From Bacillota bacterium (lineage in GTDB: Bacteria; Bacillota; Clostridia; Saccharofermentanales; Fastidiosipilaceae), in contig JAEZYR010000017.1 of assembly GCA_023442635.1 (NCBI GenBank), positions 1-12,938 on the forward strand: a stretch of DNA of 12,938 nt, given 5' to 3'. The position numbers and the translations under genes were made by a program. Positions 1 through 6,884 of the stretch are shown here, one piece after another. Every line of letters begins with the position of its first letter. The first letter of the stretch is position 1. Below the pieces are notes generated by a model that saw nothing but the letters and a program-made list of their open reading frames with translations, was not told the DNA's origin and searched no databases.

Positions 1-1432
1 TTTTGGTCAGATTATTCTGATCACCTTGATACAGTTCGGAGCTCTCGGCCTCTTGACCATCATGGCTTTCTTTTTGATGGCGACCCGGCATCGCATGAGT
101 TTAGCTTCCATGTTGGCCGTACAAGAAAGCATGGGAGGCGAGCATTTTAGCAAGACCCGCAGCCTGGTCAAGCAGATCATCCTACTCACTTTCGGCTTTG
201 AATGCATCGGCGCCTTGCTCTTAACCTGGCGCTTCAGCCATCGCCTACCCTTTCGAGAAGCCCTTTGGCAAGGTTGTTTCCAGTCCATCTCTGCTTTTTG
301 TAATGCTGGCTTTGATCTTTGCGGCGATAACAGTGGTCCTTTTAGTTCCTTGACCGCTTGGAACGATGATCCCTGGGTTATTTTGACGACAGCGGCTCTC
401 ATCATTTTTGGTGGACTTGGTTTTGTCGTTTGGAATGACTTACTCATTCAGCCGATCCAAAATTTAATCACCTGGTCTCGTCTTTGTCGTAGCCGGCGAA
501 AACGCAGTTCCGAAAGCCCATCCGCGGCGAGCAATCCTCCTGTCTCCCCGACAGTAGCAAGCAGCCAAGCCTGCCCAGCCGCCCCTTTTGCGACGAAGAA
601 TAGTCCTATCTTACCAGCGCCAGATGCGCCCTTCGCCCCCAAAAAAGAAAACAAGGCCGAAGATGTCAAAAAGCGCGAAGTCCACCTGATGGGCTTAAAT
701 AACCCGAGGTTGCGCCGTCCGCGACTTAAGCTGGCCTTTCACAGTCGCCTCGTCTTGCGCTCTACCGCCCTTGTGCTTCTTTTGAGTACCTTGCTCTTTC
801 TCATTTTGGAATGGCACAACCAGAACCTTCATGCGCTAGGACAATTGCCCATTTCAGAGCGTCCCCTAGCGGCTTTCTTTCAGGCTGTAACCCTCCGCAC
901 AGCCGGCTTTAATAGCATTGATCAGCAGACCCTTACGGCCGGCAGCCGTATATTGGGCATCGCACTCATGTTCATCGGTGCAGCGCCTGCCTCGACAGGT
1001 GGTGGCATCAAGCTGAGCACATTTTCTGTCGTTTTTGCAGGTGCTTTTTGTCAGCTTAGAGGCGATGATGACACCATTTTGCGCAAGCATCGCATCACGC
1101 ACACGGTCTTCTCTAGAGCTCTAATCATTTTTCTCCTGGGTATTTCAGTCTTTTTTATTGCGGCCTTTATGCTTTGCTGTTTTGAGCATCAGGCCATTGC
1201 GCAAGGTCACCTGCGCATCATTGACCTCTTGTACGAAGCGATGTCGGCCTTTGGCACAGTTGGCGTCAGCTCTATTGACTCTTCCCAACTGAGCTTTGCC
1301 TCCCATTTTCTCCTCATCGTGGTGATGTTTTTGGGTCGCGTCGGGCCTGCCTCCTTTGCAACGGGTCTGAGCTTCCGTCGTCCGCGGCAAGCCGAGAGAC
1401 TCTATCCCGAAGGCCGAACTTTCGTGGGCTAA
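1..1432 (+). CDS. ktrB: TrkH/KtrB-family potassium uptake transmembrane subunit, 5'-truncated by the window edge
   Basis: This is the K+-translocating membrane subunit of a Trk/Ktr system, which works with a cytoplasmic RCK-domain partner (KtrA/TrkA) not seen in the window. The frame is open from base 2 and has no start inside the window, so the first pore repeat is missing. Counting residues from the TTG at 26, three of the four pore repeats are visible. The filter glycines lie in FCNAGF (91-96), RTAGF (291-295) and FGTVGV (409-414). The repeat-3 helix carries the family signature PASTGGGIK (321-329). The C-terminus, GRVGP near 437 and PEGRTFVG at the end, is typical of KtrB. An odd feature is a loop of about 75 residues (roughly 150-230) between repeats 2 and 3. 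It is rich in Ala, Pro, Ser and Lys, where relatives usually have a short basic linker. KtrB versus TrkH is inferred from the C-terminal signature. Confidence 0.9.
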   Translation, partial: FGQIILITLIQFGALGLLTIMAFFLMATRHRMSLASMLAVQESMGGEHFSKTRSLVKQIILLTFGFECIGALLLTWRFSHRLPFREALWQGCFQSISAFCNAGFDLCGDNSGPFSSLTAWNDDPWVILTTAALIIFGGLGFVVWNDLLIQPIQNLITWSRLCRSRRKRSSESPSAASNPPVSPTVASSQACPAAPFATKNSPILPAPDAPFAPKKENKAEDVKKREVHLMGLNNPRLRRPRLKLAFHSRLVLRSTALVLLLSTLLFLILEWHNQNLHALGQLPISERPLAAFFQAVTLRTAGFNSIDQQTLTAGSRILGIALMFIGAAPASTGGGIKLSTFSVVFAGAFCQLRGDDDTILRKHRITHTVFSRALIIFLLGISVFFIAAFMLCCFEHQAIAQGHLRIIDLLYEAMSAFGTVGVSSIDSSQLSFASHFLLIVVMFLGRVGPASFATGLSFRRPRQAERLYPEGRTFVG

Positions 1433-1473
1433 ACCCTCCACTGCTGTTCATTCAGCTTTTATCCACCATCACA

Positions 1474-1513
1474 AAACCCACGCTCAGCACCGTTTCTTGG
1501 CTGGCGTGGGTTT
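1474..1513. terminator. Terminator hairpin between convergent ktrB and pheT
   Basis: A perfect 10-bp stem pairs 1474-1483 (AAACCCACGC) with 1504-1513. It continues as a 4-bp stem, 1485-1488 with 1500-1503, after a bulged T. On the plus strand a T-rich stretch follows (TTTCATTTTG), and on the minus strand TTTTG follows. It lies 41 bases after the ktrB stop and about 63 bases past the pheT stop, so it can serve both convergent transcripts. The short T-tracts make its strength uncertain. Confidence 0.75.
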
Positions 1514-1576
1514 CATTTTGTGGGCTAATCACTAGGGTTTTCTTTGTGACCTCGCTAAGATGAGTTGTTTTAACAC

Positions 1577-4063
1577 TCAGAGTCTCAGGACGACACCCAA
1601 GCGCTTGTCGAGCCGTTTGAGCAAGCGCTGGCGAATCTCATCGATCGCCTCACTCGAAAGTGTGCCTTCATCTGAACGCAGCCGATAACGCAGGCTGATC
1701 GAACGATAGCCTTCTGGGACTTGCTGCCCTCGATATTCTTCGAGGTATTCAAGCTTGTGGACATCGGGTCGAATTTGTTCTGCCAACTCAGCCCAGGTAA
1801 CCGTCTCAGGTACGAGGAGTGAGAGGTCTTGCTCCACTTCGGGGTATTGCGCCAAAGCTTCATAGCTGTTGTGGCGCGAAGGTAAGGCCTGCAAGGCTTC
1901 CACATCCAATTCAAGCATGGCAACCGCCGCCTCTGCTTTGAGATCCACTCGGGTAGCTGTCTGAGGCGATAACAGGGCTAAAACACCTATTCTTTGCTTG
2001 CGTTCGGGGTCCTTATAGATGCCTAGACAAGCCGAGCGATCTGCCCAAACAGGACGCCCCTCTGCCAGGCTGTCCCAGTAAAGAGCCTCCATCTGCAAGC
2101 GGCGTGGCATAGCCTCAAGCAAGCCCTGCAATTGGCGGAAGAGCTGAACTCGCATGGCTTCTTGCTTATTGCCGCGCAAAAGTTGCGCCCAAGCCACGCA
2201 AAGCGCCTTACGTTCTGTCAGTTCATGGGTCTTGCTTTGGTGAAAGACCTTCGTTTGTTCAAAGAGGCGAAAGCCTTCATAGTAGCGGAAATTCTGGCGT
2301 ACAGCCCCTAGCATAGCTGGCACTAAGCTACCGCGTATATGTCGCTGATCTGGGGCTGGCGGGGCTGAGAGACTCGGCCATTCTTCGGCATCCAAACCAG
2401 CGGCCTGGATGAGCTCATCACTCACCCAGGGATAGGTGTAAATTTCTTGAGAAGCCCCTTCCCTGGCCAGATAAAGATTCAGACGTCGCTGCAAGTCCTT
2501 ATCGGGTTGCTTGATGGCCGAACGGATTTGATAACTAGGTGCTTGGTAGGCAAAGTGCTCATAGCCAATCATGCGAGCCAGTTCTTCAAGGATATCGGCT
2601 GGCATCGTGACATCACCTGTCGCCCGCCATGTTGGTACTTGAATCGACAGCGCTTCCTCATCTTCTTCGCTGACCTGAAAACCCAAGGGTTCTAGAAGTT
2701 TTTGGACTTCTAGCAAGTCGATCTCACGGCCCAAGCGGCGATTGAGATAGGCATAGGTGCATTGGATATGCGTATCAGGGCTTGTCGCTAACTGGAGCGT
2801 TCCGTAGGCTTCAACTTGCAAAGCAGGATAAAAGCTCTGCAACAACTGATGCGTCAAATACAGAGCCTGGTCACAACGCTCTATATCCAGACCTTTTTCG
2901 AAGCGGGTTGAAGCTTCACTTCGAAGGCCATGTCGCAAAGAGCACTTGCGAATAGCAACAGGCTCAAAGTTCGCAATCTCGAGAACAATTTGATGGGTAT
3001 CGGGCAAAATTGAATCATGTTCTCCGCCCATAATGCCAGCTAGGGCGATGGGCTTCTCGTGGTCTGCAATGAGCAGCTCACCGTGTTCGAGCGCCAGATC
3101 CTGCCCATCCAAAAGCAGGAGATGCTCCCCTGCTTGAGCCTGGCGTACGCGGATGCCACCTTTGACGTGCTCGGCATCAAAGGCATGCGTAGGCTGGCCT
3201 GTCATGAACATGACATAGTTGGTAATATCGACCAACAAATTGATGGGTCGCTGCCCTAGCAGGGCCAGTGTCCGCTGCATCCAAAAAGGCGCAGCTTGAA
3301 CCTTGAGGCCTGAATAGTGCAGCGCTGTATAGCGCTGGCACTGCTCGCTTGCCAGAATTTCAATAGGATAAGCCACCTGAACGCTGGCCAGTGCCTCTTT
3401 CGTCGCATCGATCCAATCTTGAGATAGGAGTGGTCGAATCGGCAAGCCGTAAATGGCTGCCAACTCTCTTGCCATCCCATAGTGCCCCCACAAGTCAGGA
3501 CGGTGGGTCATGGATTTGTTGTCAATCTCAATCACAGCATCATCTAGACCCAAAAAAGAGGCCAAAGGCTCTCCTGCTGCAAGCTGCCCGACGCCTTCTT
3601 GCTCAGCCAAAGAACCCAGATCGAGAATTTCGGCCTCACTCTGTTTAGGGAACAAAAGACCTAGCTGCAATTCATCCGCAGCGCAAATCATGCCTTCGCT
3701 GCTTTCACCCCTGAGCTTACTCCGCCTTATCTCAACAGGCTCGCCTTCACCGTGCCAGCGAACAAGCGCGCCCACTCTCGCAACGGCAACCCACTGGCCT
3801 GGATATAAATTGCTCCCTCCGCAAACAATTTGGATGGGGGCTTCTTCGCCCACATCTACTTGGCAAATGCGCAAGCGATCAGCCTTGGGATGATCTTGTA
3901 TGGTCTGAATTTGGCCTAGGACAACATTTTCAAGTCCCTCTGCGAGTCTGGTGACATGCTCTACTTCGACCGTCCGCAGGGTGAGGTCTTGGGCCAGTTG
4001 TTCAAGTGAAAGCTCTGCTGGTAAGTCTACGTACTGTTTAAGACAAGAATATAGTAATTTCAC
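1577..4063 (-). CDS. pheT: Phenylalanine--tRNA ligase, beta subunit
   Basis: This is the beta chain of the cytoplasmic alpha2-beta2 phenylalanyl-tRNA synthetase, which charges tRNA-Phe with phenylalanine. The alpha chain, PheS, is encoded directly upstream. At 828 residues it is a little longer than the usual ~790-800. Domains in order: the N-terminal OB-fold tRNA-binding domain (about 40-150; DHPKADRL at 57-64), the B3/B4 editing region with the NKSMTHRPDLWGHYG signature near 182-196, a B5 domain (about 410-475), the synthetase-like core, and a C-terminal ferredoxin-like anticodon-binding domain beginning around 735 (YEALAQYPEVEQDLS). The start is GTG at 4061-4063, giving MKLLYS. A GAGGG ribosome binding site overlaps the pheS stop (TGAGGG) 7 nt upstream, and only 10 nt separate the two genes. 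This suggests translational coupling and equal subunit output. Confidence 0.97.
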   Translation of the reverse strand: MKLLYSCLKQYVDLPAELSLEQLAQDLTLRTVEVEHVTRLAEGLENVVLGQIQTIQDHPKADRLRICQVDVGEEAPIQIVCGGSNLYPGQWVAVARVGALVRWHGEGEPVEIRRSKLRGESSEGMICAADELQLGLLFPKQSEAEILDLGSLAEQEGVGQLAAGEPLASFLGLDDAVIEIDNKSMTHRPDLWGHYGMARELAAIYGLPIRPLLSQDWIDATKEALASVQVAYPIEILASEQCQRYTALHYSGLKVQAAPFWMQRTLALLGQRPINLLVDITNYVMFMTGQPTHAFDAEHVKGGIRVRQAQAGEHLLLLDGQDLALEHGELLIADHEKPIALAGIMGGEHDSILPDTHQIVLEIANFEPVAIRKCSLRHGLRSEASTRFEKGLDIERCDQALYLTHQLLQSFYPALQVEAYGTLQLATSPDTHIQCTYAYLNRRLGREIDLLEVQKLLEPLGFQVSEEDEEALSIQVPTWRATGDVTMPADILEELARMIGYEHFAYQAPSYQIRSAIKQPDKDLQRRLNLYLAREGASQEIYTYPWVSDELIQAAGLDAEEWPSLSAPPAPDQRHIRGSLVPAMLGAVRQNFRYYEGFRLFEQTKVFHQSKTHELTERKALCVAWAQLLRGNKQEAMRVQLFRQLQGLLEAMPRRLQMEALYWDSLAEGRPVWADRSACLGIYKDPERKQRIGVLALLSPQTATRVDLKAEAAVAMLELDVEALQALPSRHNSYEALAQYPEVEQDLSLLVPETVTWAELAEQIRPDVHKLEYLEEYRGQQVPEGYRSISLRYRLRSDEGTLSSEAIDEIRQRLLKRLDKRLGVVLRL

Positions 4064-4073
4064 AACTCAGCCC

Positions 4074-5126
4074 TCAACAATAATTTTCTAAGAAGCGCAA
4101 GTCCGCTGCATGCATCAAGCGCACATCATCAATCCCATAGCGCATCATGACTAGGCGATCCAAGCCGATATTGATATAGAAGCCGCTCCACTCATCGGGA
4201 TCAAGACCCGCTGCCTTCAGGACATTAGGATGCGGAACGCCACCTGGCATAACCTCTATCCACCCGACATGATGACAAGTTTTGCAGCCCTTGCCACCGC
4301 AAACTTGGCATTGCATATCGATTTCAAAACCAGGCTCCACAAAAGGGAAAAAGCCAGCCCGCATGCGCACGGGCACCTCACGGCCAAAAACCGTTTCGAG
4401 AATGGTCTGGACAAGCAATTGTCCTGAGGCAAAGGAGAATTCCTTGTCCACAATCAGGGCCTCATATTGGTAAAAAGCCCGTTCATGGCGAGCATCGGTG
4501 GTCTCGTTTCGATAGACACGACCAGGATACACAAAACGCGCTGGTGCCCCGTGCTGCTTGAGGTAGGTAACAGAAGCCCCAGTCAGATGGGGTCGGAGGC
4601 AATGGCGCTTGGCGGGGTCTAGCCCCTCCTCTGCATCTAGCCCCTCTTGCAACCAATACGTATCCATGGATTCGCGCGCAGGGTGGGCTTTGGGGAAATT
4701 CAGGTGATCAAAGACATCTTCTTCGGTGCTGATCTCCTCGCCCTCGTAGATCTCAAAACCCAGCGATCGAAAGGCGTCGTCAAGGTCATAGCGCATCTGT
4801 GTAATGGGGTGTAAGCCGCCAGTATGCAAGGGTAGGCCTGGCACGGTCAAATCTAGAGGGCGTGACAGGTTTGAAGCTGTCTCCAACAAGGCTTCTGCCT
4901 TCGCCTCAATAGCCGCCTCCAATTCAGCGCGCAAACGGTGAATCGCCTGCCCATAGGCCTTTCGCTCTTCGACTGGCTGCTCAGCTATGGTCTTGGTCAG
5001 AAGCGTAATCTGGCCTTTTTTGCCCAACAGGCGCTGCTCTTGCTCCTCTAACTCCGAACGGCTCTGACAGGCCTGGATGGCAGCCAAAGCCTCGTCGCCC
5101 AGCTGGTGAAAATCTGCTACTGCCAT
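4074..5126 (-). CDS. pheS: Phenylalanine--tRNA ligase, alpha subunit
   Basis: This is the catalytic alpha chain of PheRS, which makes phenylalanyl-adenylate and transfers Phe to tRNA together with PheT. It has 350 residues, a normal length. An N-terminal coiled-coil region (about 1-90) precedes the class II core. Motif 2 lies around VYRNETTDARHERAF (204-218) and motif 3 is GLDRLVMMRYG (321-331). Between them sits a CxxC-x4-CxxC ribbon (C273, C276, C281, C284), which suggests a small metal site. This ribbon is known in some bacterial PheS lineages and absent from the E. coli type. The usual RTHTS-like segment reads LRPHLTGAS (177-185), and FHQ reads FYQ, so this is a divergent PheS. The ATG start at 5124-5126 follows a strong GGAGGA site. 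A terminator lies immediately upstream, so expression probably depends on read-through from rplT. Confidence 0.96.
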   Translation of the reverse strand: MAVADFHQLGDEALAAIQACQSRSELEEQEQRLLGKKGQITLLTKTIAEQPVEERKAYGQAIHRLRAELEAAIEAKAEALLETASNLSRPLDLTVPGLPLHTGGLHPITQMRYDLDDAFRSLGFEIYEGEEISTEEDVFDHLNFPKAHPARESMDTYWLQEGLDAEEGLDPAKRHCLRPHLTGASVTYLKQHGAPARFVYPGRVYRNETTDARHERAFYQYEALIVDKEFSFASGQLLVQTILETVFGREVPVRMRAGFFPFVEPGFEIDMQCQVCGGKGCKTCHHVGWIEVMPGGVPHPNVLKAAGLDPDEWSGFYINIGLDRLVMMRYGIDDVRLMHAADLRFLENYC

Positions 5127-5138
5127 GTAGTCTCCTCC

Positions 5139-5177
5139 AAAAAAAGACGCTCCTTAGTTCTACGAACCAAGGAGCGT
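5139..5177 (-). terminator. Intrinsic terminator/attenuator between rplT and pheS
   Basis: In the minus-strand RNA a hairpin with a triloop pairs 5164-5177 with 5147-5160: 14 pairs, one of them G-U. One C then seven Us follow (5139-5145), so it is a textbook intrinsic terminator. Read as plus-strand RNA the wobble becomes an A-C mismatch, which shows the element is built for the minus strand. The U-tract runs straight into the pheS GGAGGA site (5131-5138). A transcript that stops here loses pheST exactly before its ribosome binding site. It may set the ratio of ribosomal protein to synthetase mRNA. I see no leader peptide and no T-box sequence in the 73-nt gap. Confidence 0.88.
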
Positions 5178-5199
5178 TAGCTTTTTATCAAAACGGCCT

Positions 5200-5562
5200 T
5201 TAAGCGGTCTGCAAACGCTGCTTGGCTTGTTCACAGATGCTGCTAAAGGTGGCCGCATCGTTGACCGCGAGATCGGCCAAAACCTTACGGTCCAGCTGGA
5301 TATCGGCCAGCTTGAGGCCGTGCATCAGCTGGCTGTAGCTGAGGTCATTGCTACGGGCAGCTGCGTTGATGCGGGTGATCCACAGCTTGCGGAAATCACG
5401 CTTTTTGCGACGACGATCGCGATAGGCGTACACGCCGCTCTTCATGACCTGCTGGTTAGCAACCTTAAAAAGTTTGCTCTTGCGACCGAAATAGCCCTTG
5501 GCGCGCTTGAGCACGCGCTTATGTCTTGCGTGATTGGTCACGCCTCTTTTTACTCTAGCCAT
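5200..5562 (-). CDS. rplT: 50S ribosomal protein L20
   Basis: L20 is a 23S rRNA-binding protein needed early in assembly of the large ribosomal subunit. In several bacteria it is also the feedback regulator of the infC-rpmI-rplT operon. The 120-residue length is normal. The N-terminal half is very basic and extended (MARVKRGVTNHARHKRVLK, then GYFGRKSKLFKVANQ and RDRRRKKRDFRKLWI). The globular C-terminal half holds INAAARSNDLSYSQLMHGL. The ATG at 5560-5562 has a strong GGAGG site upstream. It follows rpmI with a 47-nt gap, the conserved order. Its likely regulatory target here is the leader at about 6392-6564. Confidence 0.98.
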   Translation of the reverse strand: MARVKRGVTNHARHKRVLKRAKGYFGRKSKLFKVANQQVMKSGVYAYRDRRRKKRDFRKLWITRINAAARSNDLSYSQLMHGLKLADIQLDRKVLADLAVNDAATFSSICEQAKQRLQTA

Positions 5563-5609
5563 GCTTACCTCCTCGACTCTCTAGAAACGTCCCTATTCGC
5601 GTACCCTAC

Positions 5610-5807
5610 TTAGAGGTAAGGCAGCATCTGACGAATGCGCTTTGCGTCACCCTCAAAGGTGGTGGTGGATCCCCGCAAATTGCGGCGACGCTTCGACGAC
5701 TTCGCTTCAGCCTTGTGCTTTTTGAAGGCCTGGCCGCGAATCACTTTACCCGTACCTGAGATTTTGTAGCGCTTCTTTGAGGCGCTATGTGTTTTCTGCT
5801 TAGGCAT
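5610..5807 (-). CDS. rpmI: 50S ribosomal protein L35
   Basis: L35 is a small basic protein of the large ribosomal subunit. Its 65 residues are the standard length. The sequence begins MPKQKTHSASKKRYKISGTG and has the family's basic core, including the KHKAEAKSSKRRRNLRG segment (30-46), and ends RQMLPYL. The ATG at 5805-5807 is preceded by a very strong GAGGAGGAA site. The gene lies 26 nt after infC and 47 nt before rplT, in the usual co-transcribed cluster. Confidence 0.98.
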   Translation of the reverse strand: MPKQKTHSASKKRYKISGTGKVIRGQAFKKHKAEAKSSKRRRNLRGSTTTFEGDAKRIRQMLPYL

Positions 5808-5833
5808 GATCGTTCCTCCTCTTCGTCGCTGGC

Positions 5834-6391
5834 TTACTGAGCCTGCGTTTCTTTCTTCTGGCTTTTCTCACGATCTTTTCGTGGGGCTAAAAACATCACC
5901 ATAAAGCGGCCTTCAACTCGAGCTGGTCGATCGACTGTCGCGACCGCCTCACAGCGCCGAGCAAAGTCAGCCATCACGTCATAACCCTGGGTCTGGTAGG
6001 CCATCTCACGACCTCGGAAGCGAATGGATACCTTGACCCGATTGCCATCTTCTAAGAAGCGGATGGCGTTGCGCACCTTAAAAGCTAGGTCATGTTCCTC
6101 AGTTGTAAGCTTGAGGCCTACTTCTTTAACCTCAACAACTTGCTGACGCTTTTTCGCCTCGCGCTCGCGTTTGGCCTGCTCATATTGGTACTTGCCATAA
6201 TCCATGATCCGACAGACTGGATTCTCTGGATTAGGCGACAACAGAACCAAGTCCAAGTCGCTCTCTTCGGCAAGACGACGAGCCTCTTCAATCGGAACAA
6301 CGCCAAGCATCTGCCCCTCGGCATCAATCAGACGCACACGCGAAAAGCGAATCTGGTCGTTGATTGGCTGTCCATTCTTCTTCTTAGCGAT
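5834..6391 (-). CDS. infC: Translation initiation factor IF-3, starting at a rare AUC codon
   Basis: IF3 binds the 30S subunit, checks the start codon-anticodon match and keeps the subunits apart. The reading frame gives 185 residues. The N-domain contains INDQIRFSRVRLIDAEG (10-26), followed by the linker PVCRIMDYGKYQYEQAK. The C-domain has KVSIRFRGREMA and ends in a basic tail. If translation began at the first GTG (6335-6337), the conserved INDQIR segment would be lost. In frame with it, between that GTG and the stop TGA at 6419-6421, there is no ATG, GTG or TTG. The codon ATC at 6389-6391 sits 7-8 nt after a strong GGGAGGG site, so it is chosen as the start. IF3 genes elsewhere are known to use rare AUU-type starts for autoregulation. 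The gene leads an operon with rpmI, rplT, pheS and pheT. Identity is certain; the AUC start is a strong inference. Confidence 0.95.
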   Translation of the reverse strand: MAKKKNGQPINDQIRFSRVRLIDAEGQMLGVVPIEEARRLAEESDLDLVLLSPNPENPVCRIMDYGKYQYEQAKREREAKKRQQVVEVKEVGLKLTTEEHDLAFKVRNAIRFLEDGNRVKVSIRFRGREMAYQTQGYDVMADFARRCEAVATVDRPARVEGRFMVMFLAPRKDREKSQKKETQAQ

Positions 6392-6398
6392 GGTTCTA

Positions 6399-6407
6399 CC
6401 CTCCCTT
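6399..6407 (-). promoter_or_regulatory. Ribosome binding site that fixes the infC AUC start
   Basis: The minus-strand sequence AAGGGAGGG is followed by TAGAACC and then ATC. This is the only strong ribosome binding site in the infC leader near the reading frame. Its spacing to ATC is right, while it is more than 60 nt from the first GTG codon. Confidence 0.85.
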
Positions 6408-6428
6408 GATCGTTCAGTTCAAGCATAC

Positions 6429-6460
6429 AAAAAAGCCGGATACGGCATCATCCGCTCCGG
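6429..6460 (-). terminator. Terminator in the infC leader (probable attenuator)
   Basis: The minus-strand RNA has a GC-rich hairpin at 6435-6460 followed by six Us (6429-6434). One fold pairs CCGGA with UCCGG, with an inner CGG/CCG stem; other registers are possible. It lies between the operon promoter and infC, 38 bases ahead of the start codon, so it would stop transcription before the operon unless prevented. The 10-base segment 6449-6458 inside it can instead pair with 6540-6549 upstream. Confidence 0.75.
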
Positions 6461-6570
6461 TTCTACGAGATCCATCCACTGCCCTAAAGCAATGTCCTAT
6501 TCGAAAACCGTTGTACCTCTTCGCCTGGGCTGGAGGTGAGGAACGGACGTCCTGCTTGCCAACGAGCTTC

Positions 6571-6599
6571 ATTCTAGGAGCTGCTGCTTACCTTGTCAA
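6571..6599 (-). promoter_or_regulatory. Sigma-70-type promoter of the infC-pheT operon
   Basis: On the minus strand TTGACA (6594-6599) is separated by exactly 17 bases from TAGAAT (6571-6576). The -35 element is perfect and the -10 element matches 5 of 6. Transcription should begin around 6564, leaving a leader of about 170 nt before infC. It is the strongest promoter in the window, in keeping with a ribosomal protein operon. Confidence 0.88.
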
Positions 6600-6794
6600 G
6601 CAGCCTAAGCCATCTTTCACCGCATCCTTATCACTTTTTGGCTTCGCTAACTTGAATGCCTTCAAATTCACCCTCGCCTCCCTATTGCTAGGCTTATGCT
6701 CAGGAGGTGCGAAAGGCCTCTAAAAGCTTCCTTCAAGTTTTTCGCTTTGCACCTAGACACAAATTCACGTGAGCCAAACGTATCACAAAGGCCT

Positions 6795-6808
6795 TAGCAT
6801 GCTACACT
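6795..6808 (+). promoter_or_regulatory. Possible extended -10 promoter for the fusion gene, overlapped by a palindrome
   Basis: TGCTACACT (6800-6808) is an extended -10 element lying 77 bases before the start at 6885. A -35 element is not convincing. The perfect 10-base palindrome TAGCATGCTA (6795-6804) overlaps the -10 element and could be an operator. Both points rest on short matches. Confidence 0.4.
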
Positions 6809-6884
6809 AAAAACACCCTAAGTCTCCCTTCACTGCATCTAGACTTTGCGGGCCTCTCGAGATGATCAGAACTGAGGTCCTTTT

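Larger units (their letters stand above)
6392..6564 (-). promoter_or_regulatory. infC-rpmI-rplT leader RNA, candidate L20-type attenuator
   Basis: From the predicted transcription start near 6564 to the AUC start, the leader is about 170 nt. The 5' segment CGUCCGUUCC (6549-6540) is complementary to GGAGCGGAUG (6458-6449), ten pairs including two G-U. Those bases form one side of the terminator, so the two folds exclude each other. Bacillota infC operons are known to be controlled by L20 binding to such a leader. I infer the same here from position and architecture, without having matched the L20-leader consensus base by base. Confidence 0.6.

Noticed and set aside
3510..3893. 127-residue plus-strand frame inside pheT
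   Set aside because: It lies wholly within the conserved tRNA-binding and editing domains of pheT, so it is a shadow frame.
5227..5613. 128-residue plus-strand frame opposite rplT
   Set aside because: Antisense to a complete, well-conserved L20 gene; no start signals.
6406..6723. Open frame of 105 residues on the plus strand opposite the infC leader
   Set aside because: It runs antisense through the promoter, leader and terminator of the infC operon, has no ribosome binding site and no family resemblance.
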